Shown one piece after another: positions 22,969 through 29,481 of a DNA stretch of 33,180 nucleotides. The notes beneath the pieces were generated by a model, which saw only the letters and a list, made by a program, of their open reading frames with translations, had not been told where the DNA came from and ran no database searches. The translations under genes were made by a program, and so were the position numbers. Position 1 is the first letter of the stretch, and the number at the start of each line of letters is the position of its first letter. The stretch spans positions 1-33,180 of the forward strand of contig CANHDY010000007.1 of NCBI GenBank assembly GCA_947459535.1, in the 5' to 3' direction. The DNA comes from Rickettsiales bacterium (GTDB lineage: Bacteria > Pseudomonadota > Alphaproteobacteria > Rickettsiales > SXRF01).

Positions 22969-23358
22969 TCAACCTAAATGGCCGGAAACGACATGGATAG
23001 CGGCTGCCTTAATTCTCTCGAAATCCGCATGGCTTATTCGTGGTGCAACGAATTGATTGCCAACTCTTATTCTATCCAGCCGTTTATAAGAAACGCTTGA
23101 TAAAATATCACACTTGACCCAGCAAGGCTGCTGTTTGGAAAGGAAAGAATAATTTCCTGCTTCAATTTTGACATGAAAAGGATATTCCCGTTCCGGTTCG
23201 CTGGTGCTGATGGGCGCAATCGTGCACAAGCCTCGGTTGTTGATGAATTTGGGTGAAAGAACAACCACTCGTCTTTTTTTGATCATCTCTGGCGGCACAA
23301 AACCGGTTTGATAATCGCACATCAGAATCATCCCGGGATCCGGGATAAAAGTAAGCAT
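22969..23358 (-). CDS. PemK/MazF-like protein (YifN type)
   Basis: The 129-residue protein has the PemK/MazF fold pattern: PDPGMILMCDYQTGFVPPEM, then KKRRVVVLSPKF, CTIAPISTSEP and QQPCWVKCDILSSVSYKRLDRI. PDPGMIL and PPEM(I/V)K.R are features of the YifN-like subgroup. Classical MazF toxins are mRNA endonucleases. No antitoxin-sized gene adjoins it, so a typical toxin-antitoxin role is not supported by context. It starts 6 bp after the alpha/beta hydrolase gene on the same strand and ends at a good terminator, so the two are probably co-transcribed. ATG 23331 is an alternative start. Confidence 0.78.
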   Translation of the reverse strand: MLTFIPDPGMILMCDYQTGFVPPEMIKKRRVVVLSPKFINNRGLCTIAPISTSEPEREYPFHVKIEAGNYSFLSKQQPCWVKCDILSSVSYKRLDRIRVGNQFVAPRISHADFERIKAAAIHVVSGHLG

Positions 23359-23364
23359 GTGCGA

Positions 23365-24066
23365 TTAGTTATCCCGCGGCAGCTGGCGACGCTTGCGATC
23401 CGGGCGCACCTTGCGGCGAAGCGTGAACTCAGCCATGCGCTGGCTGACATAGTCGCCAACCACGTTGCCCAGCTCTTCTTCCACACCGCGGTAATAGTGA
23501 TCCGCACCCTCGATGATGTTGTATTTTACGTTGCTTCCATGCTGTGCGCCCAGCTTGGTGGCGAGCTTGCCTACGTATTCTTCAGAGACCACATCATCCT
23601 TATTGCCCTGCGTAATCAGACCGGCAGCGGGGCAGGGTGAAAGGAACGAAAAATCATACAGGTTCGCAGGCGGCGAAACCGCGACAAACCCCTCAATCTC
23701 GGGTCTGCGCATCAATAGCTGCAGCGCAATCCATGCGCCAAATGAAAAGCCGGCGATCCAGCAGGTGGGGGCGTCCGGGTTTTGTTGTTGCAGCCAATCA
23801 AGCGCGGTGGCTGCATCAGACAGCTCGCCAATGCCTTCATCATATTTGCCCTGCGATTTACCCACGCCGCGAAAGTTAAAGCGCAACACAGAAAAGCCAT
23901 TCTGGGCAAAGGTATGGTAAAGCCGGTACACAATCTTGTTGTTCATTGTGCCGCCATAAAGCGGGTGGGGGTGCAGTACCAGCACCACCGGCGCTTGTTT
24001 GTTTTCGCTCTGGCTGTAGCGGCCTTCAATGCGGCCCTCGGAACCGTTAATGATGATTTCTGGCAT
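23365..24066 (-). CDS. Alpha/beta hydrolase
   Basis: The 233-residue cytosolic protein has an alpha/beta-hydrolase fold: VVLVLHPHPLYGGTMNN (oxyanion-hole region, with the HPHP motif of the COG2945 group), RFNFRGVGKSQG, and the nucleophile elbow GFSFGAW. The acid lies probably in QGNKDDVV and the histidine in GADHYYRG, giving a full Ser-Asp-His triad. The tail is strongly basic (RRKVRPDRKRRQLPRDN). Predicted serine hydrolases of this subgroup have no firm substrate. The gene is divergent from cysE, shares its upstream region, and probably runs into the PemK-like gene. Confidence 0.88.
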   Translation of the reverse strand: MPEIIINGSEGRIEGRYSQSENKQAPVVLVLHPHPLYGGTMNNKIVYRLYHTFAQNGFSVLRFNFRGVGKSQGKYDEGIGELSDAATALDWLQQQNPDAPTCWIAGFSFGAWIALQLLMRRPEIEGFVAVSPPANLYDFSFLSPCPAAGLITQGNKDDVVSEEYVGKLATKLGAQHGSNVKYNIIEGADHYYRGVEEELGNVVGDYVSQRMAEFTLRRKVRPDRKRRQLPRDN

Positions 24067-24082
24067 GGCGGCTCGTGTTTAA

Positions 24083-24113
24083 ATGGTTGATTGCGCTAGT
24101 ATGTTATTATACG
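24083..24113 (+). promoter_or_regulatory. Candidate IscR box and promoter for cysE-iscR
   Basis: The 25 bp at 24083-24107 match 17 of 25 positions of the box at 26432-26456, sharing GTTGATT-N4-TAGTA and a terminal AT. TTGATT at 24087-24092 could also serve as a -35, with TATACG at 24108-24113 as -10 (spacing 15, short). The layout recalls IscR type-1 and Iron-Rhodo-box sites, and it lies upstream of an operon that encodes IscR. Confidence 0.5.
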
Positions 24114-24147
24114 TTAAGACGCGTAGTTATATGGAATTTCAAGGCCA

Positions 24148-24858
24148 ATGTTCAAGCAAATAGTGAATGAGATTGATTCTGTCTTCGCACGCGACCCTGC
24201 CGCGCGCTCGCGCCTTGAGGTGCTTTTGTGCTACCCGGGTCTCCATGCGCTGCTGCTCTACCGGCTTGCAAACTGGCTCTGGCGAAAGGGTTTCAGGCTG
24301 CTGGGGCGCGTGATTTCCCATGTGGCGCGCTTTCTTACCGGCATTGAAATCCACCCGGGCGCCAGCATCGGCCAGCGGCTGTTTATCGATCACGGCATGG
24401 GGGTGGTGATTGGTGAGACGGCGACCATTGGCGATGATGTGACCTTGTATCATGGCGTCACGCTGGGCGGAGTTGCGCCGGGCGATACGGCAAAAGGCGA
24501 AAGACGCCACCCGCAGATAGGTAGCAAAGTTATTATTGGCTCTGGCGCGCAGCTGCTCGGCGCGATCGCGGTGGGTGATCATGCGCGGGTGGGTTCAAAC
24601 GCTGTGGTGGTGAAAGATGTGCCAGCCGGGGCGATTGTGGTGGGAGTGCCAGCGCATGAGGTGGGCGGTAAAGCGAAGGCCACACCGAAAGAACATTTTG
24701 ATGCGTACGGCACACCGAAAGATGCTGGTGCTGATCCGGTGTTTACCGCCATGCAAAAGATGCAGGATGAGCTGGAGATACTACGCCGGCGCGTGACCGA
24801 GCTGGAGGCGGATGATACCAGCTTGCTGGGCAGCGCCAAAAAATGGGAGCCTAAATAG
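24148..24858 (+). CDS. cysE: Serine O-acetyltransferase
   Basis: CysE acetylates L-serine, giving O-acetylserine for cysteine synthesis. The 236-residue protein has a helical N-terminus ([30 protein letters not shown]) and a left-handed beta-helix of hexapeptide repeats ([43 protein letters not shown]). The catalytic histidines are in IDHGMG and YHGVTLGG. The C-terminal tail is coiled-coil-like ([13 protein letters not shown]). It is one base from iscR, so cysteine supply and Fe-S assembly are co-transcribed; cysteine is the sulfur source for the desulfurases downstream. Confidence 0.95.
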   Translation: MFKQIVNEIDSVFARDPAARSRLEVLLCYPGLHALLLYRLANWLWRKGFRLLGRVISHVARFLTGIEIHPGASIGQRLFIDHGMGVVIGETATIGDDVTLYHGVTLGGVAPGDTAKGERRHPQIGSKVIIGSGAQLLGAIAVGDHARVGSNAVVVKDVPAGAIVVGVPAHEVGGKAKATPKEHFDAYGTPKDAGADPVFTAMQKMQDELEILRRRVTELEADDTSLLGSAKKWEPK

Positions 24859-24859
24859 T

Positions 24860-25276
24860 ATGATTCTTGGAACCAAAGCACGCTACGCCGTGATGGCGAT
24901 GGTGGAGCTGGCAGGCCGCGAAGAAGGCAAGCCCGTGGCGCTCGCGGAGATCGCTGAGTCGCAAGAAATTACGGTGCCGTATCTTGAACAGATTTTTGGC
25001 AAGCTGCGCGCGGGTGGGCTGGTCAAATCGGTGCGCGGCCCTGGCGGCGGCTATGTGCTGGCGAGGTCTGCCCGTGATATCTGTGTGCATGAGATTGTTT
25101 CGGCTGCTGAAGAATCGCTGCAGATGACACGCTGCGGCAATAGTGGCAGCGGTTGTATGGCCACCAAAACCCAGTGTGTCACGCATCATCTCTGGGAAGG
25201 GCTTGAGCATAAAATTGACAGCTATCTCAAATCTATTTCGCTGGATGATGTTCGCCATCGCCGATTTGATGCGTGA
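24860..25276 (+). CDS. iscR: Fe-S cluster regulator IscR
   Basis: This Rrf2-family regulator has 138 residues. The winged helix is at residues 1-70 (GTKARYAVMAMVELA, EITVPYLEQIFGKLRAGGLVKS, RGPGGGYVL). The [2Fe-2S] ligands are C92, C99 and C106 plus H109 in a CVTHHLW segment; the spacers are six residues each rather than the five of E. coli. The holo-form represses its own isc operon. The ATG at 24860 lies immediately after the cysE stop, and the usual N-terminus MILGTKARYAV begins there. The stop overlaps the next start (ATG at 25276). Confidence 0.94.
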   Translation: MILGTKARYAVMAMVELAGREEGKPVALAEIAESQEITVPYLEQIFGKLRAGGLVKSVRGPGGGYVLARSARDICVHEIVSAAEESLQMTRCGNSGSGCMATKTQCVTHHLWEGLEHKIDSYLKSISLDDVRHRRFDA

Positions 25277-26439
25277 TGCCGGTCTATCTCGACTATAACG
25301 CTACCGCCCCCATTCGCCCTGAGGTGAGTGACCTGATGCGCGAGCTGGCGGCAGAGCCAATGAATGCATCATCGGTGCATGGGTATGGCCGCAAAGCCAA
25401 AAAATGGCTGGAAGATGCCCGCAAGTCCATTGCGCAGCATATCAGCGCGTTTCCAAACGAAATTATTTTTACCGCAACTGGCACCGAAGCTAATGTCATG
25501 GCGCTTTCCGGCTTTCCTGAGCGGCGAGTGTTGATAAGTGCAGTGGAGCATAGCTCAGTTCTAAAGGTTGCAGGCTGCCAGCTGCCAGTTGCCAGCGAAG
25601 GCAATCTCGATCTCGTGAGATTAGAGCAAGAACTAGCGCAAGGGGCACCTGCCTTAGTCTCCATCCAACTTGCCAATAATGAAACGGGTATCATCCAGCC
25701 CATTTCAGAGATTGCAGCGCTGTGTAAAAAGCACGGGGCGCTGCTGCACACGGATGCGGTGCAGGCGCTTGGCAAAATTCCTGTCGATTTCAGCCTGCTT
25801 GGTGCGGATATGATGACGCTCTCCGCCCATAAAATGGGCGGGCCGGTGGGCGCTGCCTGTCTGGTAGTCAGACAGAGCCTTGCCATCAAGCCGATATTTG
25901 CAGGCGGGCAGGAGCTTGGCCGGCGCGCAGGCACAGAAAATATCCCGGCTATTGCAGCTTTTGCGAAAGCCGTGGAGCTGATGGATTTAGGACAGATGAA
26001 GCAGCTGGAAGGGTGGATGAGAGAGATGGAATTGAGCATCCTCTCCCTCTGGGAGAGGAGCGGCTTAAGCCAAGGTGAGGGCTTTTGTCTTCAAAGAAGC
26101 CCTCGCCCCAGCCCTCTCCCAGTGGGAGAGGGAGTAAATCGCCTGCCCAATACCTCCTGCATCATCATGCCCGGTGTTTCGAGCGAAGTGCAGCTGATGA
26201 ACGCGGATCTGGCCGGGTTTGCCGTTTCTGCTGGCTCTGCCTGCTCGTCTGGCCGTGTTGAGCCATCGCATGTGCTGAGAGCCATGCGTCTCGATGATAA
26301 ACTGGCGGGCTGCGCCATTCGTGTCAGCGCGGGCTGGAAAACCACCCAGCAGGAACTTATATCCTATGCAGATTATTGGCAAAAAACCTATTGCCGGCTT
26401 ACAAAATCTAGTATATTAGCTGGCTCAGCCAATAGTTGA
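25276..26439 (+). CDS. NifS-like cysteine desulfurase with in-frame repeat insertion
   Basis: The 387-residue PLP enzyme is a second, IscS-related desulfurase, like the extra NifS-like (Spl1) protein of Rickettsia isc operons. It has [10 protein letters not shown] at the N-terminus, [20 protein letters not shown], the PLP lysine in [10 protein letters not shown], and the catalytic cysteine in [17 protein letters not shown]. Residues about 256-287 ([14 protein letters not shown] and on) are translated from a palindromic repeat, in a surface region between the large and small domains. Activity is plausible as all key residues remain. It overlaps iscR, and its stop lies inside the IscR-like box before iscS. 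The call as desulfurase is firm; its division of labour with IscS is unknown. Confidence 0.9.
   Translation: MPVYLDYNATAPIRPEVSDLMRELAAEPMNASSVHGYGRKAKKWLEDARKSIAQHISAFPNEIIFTATGTEANVMALSGFPERRVLISAVEHSSVLKVAGCQLPVASEGNLDLVRLEQELAQGAPALVSIQLANNETGIIQPISEIAALCKKHGALLHTDAVQALGKIPVDFSLLGADMMTLSAHKMGGPVGAACLVVRQSLAIKPIFAGGQELGRRAGTENIPAIAAFAKAVELMDLGQMKQLEGWMREMELSILSLWERSGLSQGEGFCLQRSPRPSPLPVGEGVNRLPNTSCIIMPGVSSEVQLMNADLAGFAVSAGSACSSGRVEPSHVLRAMRLDDKLAGCAIRVSAGWKTTQQELISYADYWQKTYCRLTKSSILAGSANS
26042..26134. repeat. CTCTCCC-type palindromic element inside the NifS-like gene
   Basis: Three hairpins follow each other: CTCTCCCTCTGGGAGAG, GAGGGCTT/AAGCCCTC around a short loop, and CCCTCTCCCAGTGGGAGAGGG. 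The element keeps the reading frame open and belongs to the same family as the one at 15491-15605. Confidence 0.87.
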
Positions 26440-26464
26440 TTAAAATAGTAGGAAATAGTATAAT
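26431..26464 (+). promoter_or_regulatory. Candidate IscR box overlapping an internal promoter for iscS
   Basis: TTGATT (26436-26441) and TATAAT (26459-26464) are separated by exactly 17 bp, a near-consensus promoter. The surrounding ATAGTTGATT-N4-TAGTAGG sequence resembles IscR/Iron-Rhodo-box sites and its sister at 24083. The -10 overlaps the iscS ATG at 26463. Confidence 0.55.
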
Positions 26465-27707
26465 GCCAAGCATGCAAACGCCCGCCAACACGAATATGAA
26501 GCTACCGGTCTATATGGACTATCAGGCGACCACGCCGATGGACCCGCGCGTGCTGGAAAAAATGATCCCGTATTTCACGGAAAAATTCGGCAACCCCCAT
26601 TCGCGCAGCCATGCTTACGGCTGGGAATCAGAAGCGGCGACCGACCTTGCGCGTGAGCAGGTGGCCGAGCTGATCGGCGCGACGGAAAAAGAAATCATCT
26701 TCACTTCCGGCGCCACTGAATCCAACAATATCGCCATCAAAGGTGTGGCCCATTTTTATAAAGATAAAAAAAACCACATCATCACCCCGGTGACCGAGCA
26801 TAAATGCGTGCTCGACTCCTGCCGTCATTTGGAGCAGGAAGGGTTTGAAGTGACCTACCTTCCGGTGAAGCCGAATGGCCTGATTGATCTGGAGGCGCTG
26901 AAAGCCGCCATTAAAGAAAATACGCTGCTGATTTCTGTGATGGCGATTAACAATGAAATTGGCGTGATTCAGCCGCTCAAGGAAATCGGCGCGATCTGCC
27001 GTGAGCGCGGTATTTTCTTCCATACTGATGCCGCGCAGGCCTTTGGCAAGATTCCGCTGAATGTTGACGAGATGAATATCGATCTGATGAGCATCTCCGG
27101 CCATAAATGTTACGGGCCAAAAGGCATTGGTGCGCTCTATGTGCGCCGCAGGCCGCGTGTGCGCCTTGAGGCGCTCTTTTCCGGTGGCGGCCAGGAACGT
27201 GGCTTCCGCTCCGGCACACTGCCCACTCCGCTGGTTGTTGGGCTAGGCGAAGCAGCACGCATCGCGAAGCTGGAAATGGGTAAGGACTCTGAACATGTGA
27301 AGCGCTTGTCTGACAAATTCCTGAAAGCGATCATGGACGAGATGAAAGATGTATTCATGAATGGGGATCGCGAGCAGCGCTACCCCGGCAATATCAACCT
27401 GAGCTTTGCCTATGTGGAAGGCGAATCGATGATCATGGCGATCAAAGACCTCGCCGTTTCCAGCGGTTCGGCCTGTACGTCGGCTTCACTTGAGCCAAGC
27501 TATGTACTGCGCGCGCTGGGGGTGAACGAGGAACTCGCCCACACCTCCATCCGTTTTGGCATTGGCCGCTTCACCACTGAGGAAGAAATCGATTTTGCGA
27601 TTAAAACCGTGAAGGGCAGTATTGATAAGCTGCGCGAGATGTCGCCGCTATGGGAGATGGTGCAGGAAGGTGTGGACTTAAGCAAAATTGAGTGGGCGGC
27701 GCATTGA
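26463..27707 (+). CDS. iscS: Cysteine desulfurase IscS
   Basis: IscS takes sulfur from cysteine and passes it to IscU. The protein aligns closely with alphaproteobacterial/mitochondrial Isc[64 protein letters not shown], the PLP lysine in [12 protein letters not shown], and the catalytic Cys in [19 protein letters not shown]. It ends [18 protein letters not shown], as in Rickettsia. Length is 414 from ATG 26463, which has AGGA nine bases upstream. A promoter -10 overlaps that ATG, so a start at 26472 or at 26496 (MKLPVYM, 403 residues) may be used from the internal promoter. Confidence 0.96.
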   Translation: MPSMQTPANTNMKLPVYMDYQATTPMDPRVLEKMIPYFTEKFGNPHSRSHAYGWESEAATDLAREQVAELIGATEKEIIFTSGATESNNIAIKGVAHFYKDKKNHIITPVTEHKCVLDSCRHLEQEGFEVTYLPVKPNGLIDLEALKAAIKENTLLISVMAINNEIGVIQPLKEIGAICRERGIFFHTDAAQAFGKIPLNVDEMNIDLMSISGHKCYGPKGIGALYVRRRPRVRLEALFSGGGQERGFRSGTLPTPLVVGLGEAARIAKLEMGKDSEHVKRLSDKFLKAIMDEMKDVFMNGDREQRYPGNINLSFAYVEGESMIMAIKDLAVSSGSACTSASLEPSYVLRALGVNEELAHTSIRFGIGRFTTEEEIDFAIKTVKGSIDKLREMSPLWEMVQEGVDLSKIEWAAH

Positions 27708-27713
27708 GTGCCA

Positions 27714-27746
27714 ATCCTGTGAACCGCTTTAGCGGTTGCACAGGAT
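27714..27746. repeat. ATCCTGTG-type palindrome after iscS
   Basis: Outer arms ATCCTGTG and CACAGGAT enclose an inner perfect stem AACCGC-TTTA-GCGGTT. It begins 7 bp after the iscS stop and forms the left boundary of the segment carrying the GIY-YIG gene. Confidence 0.88.
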
Positions 27747-27761
27747 CTCGTGGGGTCTGGT

Positions 27762-28088
27762 GTGAAAAAAGCCTATGTATATATGATGTCGAATAAACTC
27801 AGAGGTGTCATTTATATTGGTGCAACAGTTGATTATTGGAAACGTGGTCAGGAGCATAGACATAAGATGATGGATGGATTTACTAAGCGTTATAACCTGA
27901 CTCGCTTGGTATGGTTAGAAGAGCATAAAACAGTAGAGGCGGCATTTGCGATGGAAAAGAAATTGAAGAATTTGTCTCGTCAAAAGAAAATTGAGATAAT
28001 CGAGCGAGACAATCCGCAGTGGAATGATTTGTATAACTATTTAACGGAAGGGGATCCTGTGCTCGCGCATAGCGCGCCACAGGATTAA
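27762..28088 (+). CDS. GIY-YIG endonuclease inserted in the isc operon
   Basis: The 108-residue protein is a stand-alone GIY-YIG nuclease: KKAYVYMMSN ... GVIYIGATVDYWKRGQEHRHKM, with the conserved Arg/His helix and the downstream glutamate in EAAFAMEKKLKNLSRQKK. I chose GTG 27762 because GGGG lies upstream and the family start KKAYVYMM follows; GTG 27750 is an alternative. It lies between iscS and iscU, which are normally adjacent, and both sides carry ATCCTGTG/CACAGGAT palindromes. The right palindrome encodes its last residues (PVLAHSAPQD). This looks like a small mobile or repeat-associated insertion. It has no known part in Fe-S assembly. Confidence 0.85.
   Translation: MKKAYVYMMSNKLRGVIYIGATVDYWKRGQEHRHKMMDGFTKRYNLTRLVWLEEHKTVEAAFAMEKKLKNLSRQKKIEIIERDNPQWNDLYNYLTEGDPVLAHSAPQD
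28054..28085. repeat. ATCCTGTG-type palindrome before iscU
   Basis: ATCCTGTG (28054-28061) and CACAGGAT (28078-28085) enclose a GCGC-ATA-GCGC stem. It is the right-hand partner of the element at 27714-27746 and overlaps the end of the GIY-YIG reading frame. Confidence 0.88.
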
Positions 28089-28093
28089 GAGAT

Positions 28094-28492
28094 ATGGCAT
28101 ATAGCGAAAAAGTCATCGATCATTATGAAAACCCGCGCAATGTGGGGTCGATGGATAAGAATGATGATTCGGTTGGCACCGGCCTCGTCGGCGCACCCGC
28201 CTGCGGCGATGTGATGAAGCTGCAGATTAAAGTTGGCGCAAACGGTGTCATCGAGGATGCGAAGTTTAAAACCTTCGGTTGCGGCTCGGCGATTGCTTCC
28301 AGCTCGCTCATTACCGAGTGGGTGAAGGGCAAATCGATCGATGAAGCGCAGGCAATTAAAAATACCGAAATTGCCGAGCACCTCGCGCTGCCACCGGTGA
28401 AAATTCACTGCTCTGTGCTGGCGGAAGATGCCATCAAAGCAGCGATTGCGGATTATAAAGCGAAGCATGGCGAGAAAACCGAAGCGGCTTAG
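28094..28492 (+). CDS. iscU: Fe-S cluster scaffold IscU
   Basis: IscU is the scaffold on which [2Fe-2S] clusters are built before chaperone-assisted transfer. The 132-residue protein keeps all key positions: C37 and D39 in GAPACGDVM, C63 in FGCGSAIASSS, C106 in KIHCSVLAEDA, and the HscA-binding LPPVK at 99-103. It follows the GIY-YIG insertion by 5 bp and precedes iscA by 11 bp. The ribosome-binding site (AAGAGAT) is modest and lies directly after the palindrome, so the insertion may have replaced the original leader. Confidence 0.97.
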   Translation: MAYSEKVIDHYENPRNVGSMDKNDDSVGTGLVGAPACGDVMKLQIKVGANGVIEDAKFKTFGCGSAIASSSLITEWVKGKSIDEAQAIKNTEIAEHLALPPVKIHCSVLAEDAIKAAIADYKAKHGEKTEAA

Positions 28493-28503
28493 AGAACAGC
28501 AAC

Positions 28504-28839
28504 ATGCCCGCCCCGATTGTCACCATTTCTGATGCCGCCCTTTCGCGAATCAACGCGCTGATCGATCAGCGTGGTAAACCAACGGCGGGTATTAAGGTAA
28601 ACATCCGCACGCGCGGCTGCTCCGGCCTTTCCTACACCATCGAATATGCTGATGAGATCAGCAAATTTGATGAGGTGGTGGAGCGTGACGGCGTGAAAGT
28701 TCTGATTGATCCGAAGGCCGTAATGTTCCTGATCGGCACCGAAATGGATTATGTGGAAGAAAAATTCAAAAGTGGTTTTACCTTCCGCAACCCCAACGAA
28801 AAAGGCCGCTGCGGCTGTGGTGAATCTTTCCATGTTTAA
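28504..28839 (+). CDS. iscA: A-type Fe-S carrier IscA
   Basis: The 111-residue A-type carrier accepts or delivers Fe-S clusters to apo-proteins. It has the three cluster cysteines: C39 in RTRGCSGLSY, and C103 and C105 in GRCGCGESFHV at the C-terminus. The core VLIDPKAVMFLIGTEMDYVEE and GFTFRNPNEK is typical. It follows iscU in the usual order, and a two-hairpin repeat separates it from hscB. Confidence 0.95.
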   Translation: MPAPIVTISDAALSRINALIDQRGKPTAGIKVNIRTRGCSGLSYTIEYADEISKFDEVVERDGVKVLIDPKAVMFLIGTEMDYVEEKFKSGFTFRNPNEKGRCGCGESFHV

Positions 28840-28846
28840 GGCTGTT

Positions 28847-28931
28847 GTCATCCCCCGAATTTGCAAAGCAAATTCTAGGGGGATCCAGAGCTGGATCGCC
28901 CTAGAATCGCTGGCGCGATTCGGGCGATGAC
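28847..28931. repeat. Bipartite palindromic element between iscA and hscB
   Basis: The element begins GTCATCCCCC and ends GGGCGATGACGG. Hairpin 1 pairs CCCCCGAATTTGC with GCAAATTCTAGGGGG; hairpin 2 pairs ATCGCCCTAGAATCGC with GCGATTCGGGCGAT. The linker is GATCCAGAGCTGGATC, itself palindromic. It is the cleanest example of the two-hairpin family and ends 5 bp before the hscB ATG. Confidence 0.9.
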
Positions 28932-28936
28932 GGACT

Positions 28937-29425
28937 ATGAACTATTTTGAGTTGCTCGGTCTTTCGCCAAACTTTTCTATTGAAGTACCTCTTTTAGAAT
29001 CCGCCTATTTTGCTGCCCAGCGGCAATTTCACCCTGATAGATATGCGGCAAAACCAGAGCCTGAGCGCCTGAAGGCAGCGCAGGCTTCGGCGGACGCTAA
29101 CAAAGCCTACCGGGTGCTGAAAGACCCGCTTAGCCGCGCGCAGCATCTGCTGGCGCTTGAGGGGGTAGTGGTGGGCACGGATCATGACAGCATCAAGCCC
29201 TCGCAGGCGCTGCTGATGGAGGTGATGGAGCTGCGCGAAACCCCACCCGATGCCAAAACACTTGATAAACTGCGTGGGGAGAGTATCACTCGCATCGCTA
29301 GCTATTTCGAAGCGAAACGCTGGCCGGAGATGGCCGAGGAAACACTCCGGCTCGGCTATTTAATGAAGGCATACCATGATATCATCCTGCGGCGAGGCGA
29401 AGCCGAGAGCGCAGGATCTCATTAG
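28937..29425 (+). CDS. hscB: Co-chaperone HscB (J-protein)
   Basis: HscB brings IscU to HscA and stimulates its ATPase. The 162-residue protein has the J-domain start MNYFELLGLSPNFSIE, the HPD motif at residues 32-34 (FHPDRYA), and NKAYRVLKDPLSRAQHLLALEG. The C-terminal three-helix IscU-binding domain runs from LLMEVMELRE to LMKAYHDIIL. The last eleven residues (RRGEAESAGSH) are encoded by an ATCCTGC...GCAGGAT palindrome, so the native C-terminus has been replaced or extended. The start is fixed by the family N-terminus. Confidence 0.93.
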   Translation: MNYFELLGLSPNFSIEVPLLESAYFAAQRQFHPDRYAAKPEPERLKAAQASADANKAYRVLKDPLSRAQHLLALEGVVVGTDHDSIKPSQALLMEVMELRETPPDAKTLDKLRGESITRIASYFEAKRWPEMAEETLRLGYLMKAYHDIILRRGEAESAGSH

Positions 29426-29466
29426 AATCAGATCCCGTGCTGGCGCTAAAGCGCCCCACAGGATGA
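29384..29466. repeat. Two ATCCTG-type palindromes at the hscB-hscA junction
   Basis: The first, ATCCTGC (29384-29390) with GCAGGAT (29411-29417), lies inside the end of hscB. The second, ATCCCGTG...CACAGGAT (29432-29466), has inner stem GGCGC-TAAA-GCGCC and lies in the short gap before hscA. Both belong to the family bracketing the GIY-YIG gene. Confidence 0.82.
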
Positions 29467-29481
29467 CGGAGAATACACACC

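Noticed and set aside
22969-23358. PemK-like protein as half of a toxin-antitoxin pair
   Set aside because: No antitoxin-sized gene adjoins it. Its neighbour is an alpha/beta hydrolase, and the protein fits the YifN-like subgroup.
25276-26439. NifS-like gene as a pseudogene because of the repeat insertion
   Set aside because: The frame is open throughout and all catalytic and cofactor residues are present on both sides of the insertion.
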